Shown here: positions 58,425-64,000 of the stretch, piece after piece | Position numbering within the stretch: the stretch's first letter is position 1 | Layout: every line of letters begins with the position of its first letter | Assembly (NCBI RefSeq): GCF_016863635.1 | Contig: NZ_BOPG01000058.1 | Coordinates: 62,001 to 126,000, forward strand | Source of the DNA: Virgisporangium aurantiacum | Lineage (GTDB): Bacteria; Actinomycetota; Actinomycetes; Mycobacteriales; Micromonosporaceae | Length of the DNA: 64,000 bases | Direction of reading: 5' to 3' | The notes under the pieces: model-generated | The model's database searches: none | Told to the model about the DNA's origin: nothing | Seen by the model: only the letters and a program-made list of their open reading frames with translations | Made by a program: the position numbers and the translations under genes

Positions 58425-61400
58425 CGACGACGTGGAAGTGGCCCGGCGACTGGCTGTCCACCGTGCTGCCCCGGCGTAGCGGCGGGGGAAAGCTGGGCGG
58501 CGCACCGGAACCGCCGCCGGTCGACCTCGCGGTCAGCCGGGATGTCTTCGCCTCGGTGCTGAAGTCCGCGCGGTCCTGGCTCGAGCACGACGGTCACGAG
58601 CCCCGCCTGCACGCCGCCGCGCTCAAGTCCCTCGACTGCCCGCCGGCCGAGCGGACCCCGTGGGGAACCGCGGCGTTGCTGACCATGAGGGTGACCGACG
58701 ACGACACCTGGGCGCCGGTGGTCGACCACCTGCTGGCCGAGCACGGCGCGGTGTTCGCCGCGGCGACGCTCGCGGAGATGGCGGGCCAGGAGTTCGACTG
58801 GAGCTCCGGCCAGGGACGCCGGCTGGGTTACTTCCGCGGATGGACGTACCGGACGCCGCAGGCGCGGTGGGCGAGCCTCGCCCGCAGGTTGCGTATCCGG
58901 CTCGTCGACGTGTCCGACGCCAAGTACGTCCGGGTCGTCGCCGCGATCGCGTTCTACCGCACCGGCGTGTTCACGCAGCGGTGCCTGACCTCGTACCTCG
59001 CCCCCGACCAGTCGCCCTGGGTCGCCGCCGACTGCGCCGACGCGGTGGCCCTCGGGCAGACGGTCGACGCGCAACTGCTGTTCGGCGCGGCGTCGACCGT
59101 CGAACAGTTCCGCCAGGTCGGCGCGCATTACTCGACGCAAGCAGGAGTGGAGACCGTCGGCGGCGTGGCCACGGTGCTCGACGTGCTCGGCGTCGACGCC
59201 GTGCCGGTGCTCGAGAAGTGGGCGGGCGGCCGGTCCACCCGCGAGACGCTCCAGCCGATCTGGACCGCGCTCGCCGCCCTGCCGTCCGACGAGGCGCTCG
59301 CGACGCTGTTCCGGAAGAGCGGTTCGCGGTACGCGATGCCGTACGTCCGGCGGGCGATGGACCGTGACCCGGAGCGGGCGATGCGGGTGCTCGCCCGGTC
59401 CGACGAGTCCGACCTCCTGCGCGACCACGTGCTCACCCGTACCGAGGTGGCCGTACGGATGCTGCCCGAGCTCGACGACGACGCGGCCCGGCGGATCCGG
59501 GTCCACCTCGATCCGCTCCTCGACCCTCTCCTCGACCCCGACGCGGCCGAGCAAAGGGTTCCCGCCGCGGACCTGCCGCCGTTGCTGCACCGTCCACCGT
59601 GGACGGAGAAGAAGCGGGTCAAGCGGGTCACGGTCGCCGGGCTGGAGGCCAAGCCCGAGGCGGCGATGGCCTGGTTGCCGGGGGAGCGGGAGGAACGGGC
59701 GCCGAACCTGCCGGCGGTCGGCCCGGAACCCGCGCCCGAGCAGGTGGAGGAACTGCTGGCCGGGCAGGTCGATCGCTATGACGCCGAACGGCTGCTCGCC
59801 ACCTGGCCCGAGGAGACGCTCCGGCCGGTTCTCGACCGGGTGCCGATCGAGCCGCGCGAGTACGACTTCCAGGACAACGACGCGCAGTGGATCGTCGCCG
59901 CCCGGTTCGGTGCCGACGCCCTGCCCTCGGTGCTGGCCGCGGCGCGGAAGGGCCTGAAGTTCAACATCGAGCCGCTGATGCCGTTCGCCGCCACCGAGGT
60001 CGCGGTCGCCATGGCCGACTGGTACGACCGGCTGGTCTCGGTCCGTGCCGTGGCCAGGGCGTGGTTCGGGCGGCATCCCGAGGTCGCCGCGCGGGCGCTC
60101 GTCCCGCCGGCGCTGGGCCGGGCGGGCCGGGACCGGCGGCAGGCCGAACGGGTGCTGCTGATGCTCGCCGCGGCCGGGTTCGAGGCGGAGGTCCGTACCG
60201 CCGCCGCGGGGTACGGTCCGGAGGCCGGGGCCGGCATCGACACCCTGCTGCGCACCGACCCGCTGCGGGTGCTGCCGGCACGGATCCCGGCGCTGCCGAC
60301 CTGGCTCGACCCGCGGCTGCTGCCGCCGCTGCGCGTCCCCGACGGGCGGGCGCTGCCGGTGGAGGCCGTCGGCCACGTGTGCACCGTGCTGGCGATGTCC
60401 ACAATGGACGAACCGTACCCCGGGGTCGACGTCGTGCGGGCCACCTGCGACCCGGCGTCCCTCGAAGCGTTCGGGTGGGCCCTGTACGACCGGTGGGACG
60501 ACGCCGGGTTCCCGGTCCGGGAACGCTGGATCCTCGGCGCCCTCGGCCTGATCGGTGGCGACGACACCGCGGATCGCCTGGTACCGCTGATCGTCGGTTG
60601 GCCGAGCGGCAACGCGCGGACCCGCGCGTCGCTGGGGCTCGACGTCCTCTGCGCGATCGGCACCGACAAGGCCCTCATGCACCTGGACCGGTTGGCCCGC
60701 AAGGCCGACACGGACACGGTGGCCGGCGGCGCCCGGGAGCGGATCGACGCGATCGCGGCGGCCCGGGAACTCACCCCGGAACAGCTCGCCGACCGGCTGG
60801 TGCCCGACTTCGACCTCGACCCGGACGGGCGCATGACGCTCGACTACGGGCCGCGGACGTTCGTGGTCGGGTTCGACGAGCAGCTCCGTCCGTTCGCCGC
60901 CGACGGGGCCGGCAAGCGGCTGAAGACGCTGCCGAAGCCCGGCGTCCGCGACGACCCGCAGAAGGCGGCGACGGAGTACAAGCGGTTCGCCGCGCTGAAG
61001 CGGACGGTGCGCACGATCGCCGCGGAACAGGTGCGCCGGTTCGAGCACGCGATGGTGTGGCAGCGCCGCTGGCCGGCGTCGGAACTGGCGACGCTGTTCG
61101 CGGTGCACCCGCTGCTGCAGCACCTGGTCCGGCGGCTGGTGTGGGGCGTCTACGAGGGCGACGAGACGATCGGGGCGTTCCGGATCGCCGAGGACCGCAC
61201 CTACGCCGACGTCGCCGACGACCCGTACGAGGTGGCCGACGACGCGGTGGTCGGCGTGGCGCACCCGCTGCACCTCGGCGCCGACCTGCCGGCATGGGCG
61301 GAGACGTTCGCCGACTACGAGATCCTGCAACCGTTCGCGCAGCTCGGCCGGGAGACGTACGACTCGACCGAGCCGCTCGACCGGTACCGGGGGCGCACCA

Positions 61401-61702
61401 CGACCGGCGGGCGGGCGCTCGGGCTGCGCAACCGGGGCTGGGACCTCGACGACGACCACCGGGGCGGACGCAGCCTCGACCGCCTCCTGCCGGGCGGGTT
61501 GCAGGCGTACGTCGTGTTCACTCCCGGGATGAACTTCCTCGACGGATTCGACCCGAAGGAGACGCAGACCGTGGAGAGCATCGGCGTCTACCGCCTCGCG
61601 GGTGCCCTGCCCGGCCAGGATTCCAGCGCCGTGGGCGTCGACGAGCTCGACCCGGTGACCCGGTCCGAGGTGCTGCGCGACCTCACGCAGGTACTGGGAT
61701 GA
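58421..61702 (+). CDS. DUF4132 protein, second tandem paralogue
   Basis: A 1093-residue paralogue of the previous gene without the WGR domain. It starts TTTWKWPGDWLSTVLPRRSG. The central and C-terminal blocks are strongly conserved with its neighbour: LPKPGVRDDPQKAATEYKRF, LVRRLVWGVYEGDETIGAF, RIAEDRTYADVADDPYEV, YEILQPFAQLGRETYDS. It ends SEVLRDLTQVLG, parallel to the first gene. GTG 58421 overlaps the previous stop (GTGA). The matching ends and order show tandem duplication and divergence. Function unknown. Confidence 0.88.
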   Translation: MTTTWKWPGDWLSTVLPRRSGGGKLGGAPEPPPVDLAVSRDVFASVLKSARSWLEHDGHEPRLHAAALKSLDCPPAERTPWGTAALLTMRVTDDDTWAPVVDHLLAEHGAVFAAATLAEMAGQEFDWSSGQGRRLGYFRGWTYRTPQARWASLARRLRIRLVDVSDAKYVRVVAAIAFYRTGVFTQRCLTSYLAPDQSPWVAADCADAVALGQTVDAQLLFGAASTVEQFRQVGAHYSTQAGVETVGGVATVLDVLGVDAVPVLEKWAGGRSTRETLQPIWTALAALPSDEALATLFRKSGSRYAMPYVRRAMDRDPERAMRVLARSDESDLLRDHVLTRTEVAVRMLPELDDDAARRIRVHLDPLLDPLLDPDAAEQRVPAADLPPLLHRPPWTEKKRVKRVTVAGLEAKPEAAMAWLPGEREERAPNLPAVGPEPAPEQVEELLAGQVDRYDAERLLATWPEETLRPVLDRVPIEPREYDFQDNDAQWIVAARFGADALPSVLAAARKGLKFNIEPLMPFAATEVAVAMADWYDRLVSVRAVARAWFGRHPEVAARALVPPALGRAGRDRRQAERVLLMLAAAGFEAEVRTAAAGYGPEAGAGIDTLLRTDPLRVLPARIPALPTWLDPRLLPPLRVPDGRALPVEAVGHVCTVLAMSTMDEPYPGVDVVRATCDPASLEAFGWALYDRWDDAGFPVRERWILGALGLIGGDDTADRLVPLIVGWPSGNARTRASLGLDVLCAIGTDKALMHLDRLARKADTDTVAGGARERIDAIAAARELTPEQLADRLVPDFDLDPDGRMTLDYGPRTFVVGFDEQLRPFAADGAGKRLKTLPKPGVRDDPQKAATEYKRFAALKRTVRTIAAEQVRRFEHAMVWQRRWPASELATLFAVHPLLQHLVRRLVWGVYEGDETIGAFRIAEDRTYADVADDPYEVADDAVVGVAHPLHLGADLPAWAETFADYEILQPFAQLGRETYDSTEPLDRYRGRTTTGGRALGLRNRGWDLDDDHRGGRSLDRLLPGGLQAYVVFTPGMNFLDGFDPKETQTVESIGVYRLAGALPGQDSSAVGVDELDPVTRSEVLRDLTQVLG

Positions 61703-64000
61703 GCGGCTTCGAGTGGCCGCCGAAGTGGCGTGGCCGCGTCCTGCCCCGGCGCGGCGGCTCCCCGGCGGTCCGGCCGGATCCGCGACCGGACCCGCCCGCG
61801 GCGACACCCGCCTCGACGCTCGCCCGGCGCGGCGACCGGATCCGGGCGGCACTGGCCCGGCCCGGACACGAGCCCGACGTGGTCGAGGAGGGGCTGCGGG
61901 CCGTCCCGATGCTCACGCTGTCGCGGCGGACGCTCGCCGCCGACACCGGGCCCGAGCCGACGCCGTTCGGCGTTGCGGTCGGGCTGCTCGCCGGCCTCGC
62001 GGCGGTGCCGTGGGCCGGCCGCGACGAGCTCGACGGCGTGGCCGACCTGGTGTTCGGGCTGCGCGGTCCGGTGTTCGCCGCGCGCACGGTGGCCGAACTC
62101 GGCGGGCTGTGGGTCGACGGCCCGGTGATCCGGAACGCGCACACGATCGTCCGCCGCACCGGTGCGGAGCCGCCGGCCGAGCCGCCGCCGTCCTGGTACC
62201 GGTTCGCCGCGGACGTGCGGCGGCTGCTCGGCACGGTGCCCGACGACGTGCACGCAGACGTCGTGCGGGCGCTCGCCGCCTACCGCGACGGCGATCCGGC
62301 GCAGCGGGCGGCCGTGTCGTTCCTCGTCCCCGATCAGCACGCGTGGGTCGACGCCGACATCGCGGCCGTGGCCGGCACGCGGAGCGCCAACGGCGGGGCG
62401 ACCGAGGAGGCGTGGCTCCTGCTGTTCGCGGCGCGGACGGCCGCGCAGGCCGCCGCGCTGGCCGACGGGATGGCGCCGTGGCAGGTCGTGCACGACGAGG
62501 CGGCCGTCGCGACGCTGGTCGACGGCGTCGGGCCGGCGGTGGCGCCGATCCTCGACGGGTGGGTCGACGGCAGCTACGTCGGCACCGACAACGCCCGGGC
62601 GCTGCTCTCGGTGATCGCGCGGCTCCCGGGAGACGAGGCGTACACGGCGCTGATGGCGCGGGCCGGCGAACGGCTCGGCCGGGCGGCACTGCTCGACGCG
62701 ACCCGCCGGTTCCCGGCCCGGGCGCTGCGCCTGCTCGCCGCCGCACCGGCCGACCGGGTGCTCGACCGGATCCTGCGCGACACCGTGCTCACGAACCCGG
62801 CGGCCGTCGACGAGGTTCTGTCCACAGTGGACACAGTGGACGCAGAGGATGCAATGGACGGTCCGGCGGCGACCGACCGCATCCGGCGGGTGCGCGACGA
62901 GGCGACGGCCGTGGTCGAGGCGGCGCCGGAGGCGCTGCCGCCGGTGCTGGTGCGTCCACCGTGGACGGTCCGGCGGAAGCGCTCGAAGCCGGTGGTGGTG
63001 GCCGGGCTGACGGCCGGATCCGGCACCGCGATGGCGTGGCGCGACGGCGAGCGCGAGCGGTGGCTCGCGCACCGCGATCAGCTTCCGCGGCACCCCGGCG
63101 TCGACTGGCTGCGGGTCGTCCGGCGGTTCGGGGGACAAATGGACGCGCGGCACGAGGAGATCCTGGTCGGCTGGGGACCCGAGGACCTGGTGCGCCCGTT
63201 GGTGGGCCGGACCCGCGGGTGGTGGGTCGCGGAGCCGGAGCGGTGGGTCTCGATCGCCGTCGCGCGCTTCGAACTCGACGCGTTGCCGCACGTGCGTGCG
63301 CGCGCCGAGAAGTACCCCGCGAGCGAGGGCCGGTTCCTGCTGCCGTACGCCACCGCAGACCTGGCCGTGCTGATGGCCGGCTGGTACACCCGGCTGCGGT
63401 CGGGACGGGCGGCGGCGGTGCAGTGGCTCGACCGGCACGCGGCCCTCGCCGCCCGCACGCTGGTGCCGCCGGCGCTGGGCAAGGCCGGCCCGGCCCGGCG
63501 GGAGGCCGAACGGGCGTTGCGGATGCTGGCCGGGCGCGCTCACGACGTCACCGTCCGGGAGGCCGCGGCCACGTATGGCCCGGCGGCGGCCGACGGCATC
63601 GCCGCGCTCCTCGACACCGACCCGCTCGACGTGCTTCCGGCCCGGGTACCGACGCCGCCCGGATGGATCGACGCCCGCCTGCTCCCACCGGTCCCGCTGC
63701 GCGGCGGAGACGGCGTGCTGCCGCCCGACGCGGTCGGGCACATCGTCACGATGCTCGCGATGTCGCGACCCGACGATCCGTACGCCGGCATCGACGTCGT
63801 CACTAACACGTGCGACCCGGCGGCGCTGGCCGACCTCGGCTGGGCGCTGTTCGAGCGGTGGCTGGAGGCCGACGCGCCGAGCGCCGACGGCTGGGTGCTG
63901 CCGGCGCTCGGGCTGATCGGCGACGACGAGACGGTCCGGCGCCTCGCTCCGCTCATCCGGGCCTGGCCGGGCGAGGGCGGCCATGCCCGCGCGGTCGTCG
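61699..64000 (+). CDS. DUF4132-family protein, third tandem paralogue, 3' end outside the window
   Basis: ATG 61699 overlaps the previous stop (ATGA) and the frame stays open to the end of the window (767 codons). It starts SGFEWPPKWRGRVLPRRGGS, echoing the W-P-x-W-x-x-x-VLPRR opening of the second paralogue. Shared helical blocks are ALLSVIARLPGDEAYTALMA, ARTLVPPALGKAGPARREAE, DPLDVLPARVPTPPGWIDARL and GLIGDDETVRRLAPLIRAWP. The DUF4132 core itself would lie beyond base 64000. A run STVDTVDAEDAMD near residue 375 comes from copies of the GTGGAC word. Confidence 0.85.
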   Translation, partial: MSGFEWPPKWRGRVLPRRGGSPAVRPDPRPDPPAATPASTLARRGDRIRAALARPGHEPDVVEEGLRAVPMLTLSRRTLAADTGPEPTPFGVAVGLLAGLAAVPWAGRDELDGVADLVFGLRGPVFAARTVAELGGLWVDGPVIRNAHTIVRRTGAEPPAEPPPSWYRFAADVRRLLGTVPDDVHADVVRALAAYRDGDPAQRAAVSFLVPDQHAWVDADIAAVAGTRSANGGATEEAWLLLFAARTAAQAAALADGMAPWQVVHDEAAVATLVDGVGPAVAPILDGWVDGSYVGTDNARALLSVIARLPGDEAYTALMARAGERLGRAALLDATRRFPARALRLLAAAPADRVLDRILRDTVLTNPAAVDEVLSTVDTVDAEDAMDGPAATDRIRRVRDEATAVVEAAPEALPPVLVRPPWTVRRKRSKPVVVAGLTAGSGTAMAWRDGERERWLAHRDQLPRHPGVDWLRVVRRFGGQMDARHEEILVGWGPEDLVRPLVGRTRGWWVAEPERWVSIAVARFELDALPHVRARAEKYPASEGRFLLPYATADLAVLMAGWYTRLRSGRAAAVQWLDRHAALAARTLVPPALGKAGPARREAERALRMLAGRAHDVTVREAAATYGPAAADGIAALLDTDPLDVLPARVPTPPGWIDARLLPPVPLRGGDGVLPPDAVGHIVTMLAMSRPDDPYAGIDVVTNTCDPAALADLGWALFERWLEADAPSADGWVLPALGLIGDDETVRRLAPLIRAWPGEGGHARAVV

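Noticed and set aside
54735..58505. Very long open frame on the minus strand opposite the WGR-DUF4132 gene (over 1200 codons)
   Set aside because: It is a mirror of the real gene's codon bias: the product is Pro/Arg/Gly/His-rich without domains, while the plus strand shows clear WGR and DUF4132 blocks.
58016..61852. Second long minus-strand open frame opposite the middle DUF4132 gene
   Set aside because: Same artefact of high third-position GC; no ribosome site or recognisable motif.
1..64000. tRNA, rRNA and insertion-sequence search by eye
   Set aside because: I saw no cloverleaf with a conserved TTCGA arm, no rRNA-like stretch and no transposase motif; a software scan would be more reliable.

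Overview
The window is very GC-rich (roughly 70%), gene-dense DNA with GTG and TTG starts, many ATGA/GTGA gene overlaps and many start codons that sit 6-8 bases after a TANNNT box (leaderless transcripts). This points to a filamentous or soil actinomycete. Micromonosporaceae or a neighbouring family is my guess, but no rRNA or taxonomic marker is present to settle it. I see no rRNA, tRNA, CRISPR array, prophage or complete insertion sequence.

Layout. 1-3.6 kb: a divergent lipid/alcohol oxidation locus (Zn alcohol dehydrogenase and a PorA-like/DUF3068 protein on the minus strand; two SDRs and a PPOX/F420-type protein on the plus strand) around a KstR-like site. 3.6-7.1 kb: ROK kinase, DUF1905, serine hydrolase, histidine phosphatase and a secreted protein with an apparent frameshift. 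7.1-12.1 kb: a small protein ending in Gly-Gly, a DUF4132 protein and a P-loop NTPase with a C-terminal helix-turn-helix. 12.1-16.4 kb: FAD monooxygenase-like protein, NmrA-type SDR, PLP decarboxylase and an NTF2-like protein. 16.4-19.6 kb: a two-gene glycan operon (rhamnogalacturonan lyase and GH29 fucosidase) behind a LacI-type operator. 19.6-32.3 kb: minus-strand genes for a MacB/FtsX-type ABC exporter (two ATPases, two giant permeases), a DUF1444-like protein, an alpha carbonic anhydrase, a GT39-like membrane protein and a secreted Tyr-Pro-Thr-Gly repeat protein. 32.3-35.3 kb: a small ORF under an operator-like palindrome, an ADP-ribosylglycohydrolase and fdhA. 35.3-41.3 kb: parC and parE, the latter interrupted by a 481-residue intein. 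41.4-50.6 kb: surface proteins (one with a LARTG sorting signal), DUF427, a membrane protein, a SigE-family sigma factor with its membrane partner, AraC, VOC, an alpha/beta hydrolase and a GMC oxidoreductase. 50.7-54.5 kb: a NarL-type two-component system, a secreted esterase-like protein and an acyltransferase-3 membrane protein. 54.8-64 kb: three consecutive overlapping giant DUF4132 genes, the first with a WGR domain, the last cut by the window end.

Most notable: (i) the small Gly-Gly protein followed by DUF4132 and the NTPase, together with the DUF4132 trio, are the best candidates for a poorly described system; (ii) the parE intein at the classic GyrB site; (iii) three genes whose -10 box contains the upstream TAA stop codon; (iv) a 13-bp palindrome, GTCCACTGTGGAC, repeated far more often than chance; (v) a rhamnogalacturonan lyase whose best start is the non-standard codon ATC.
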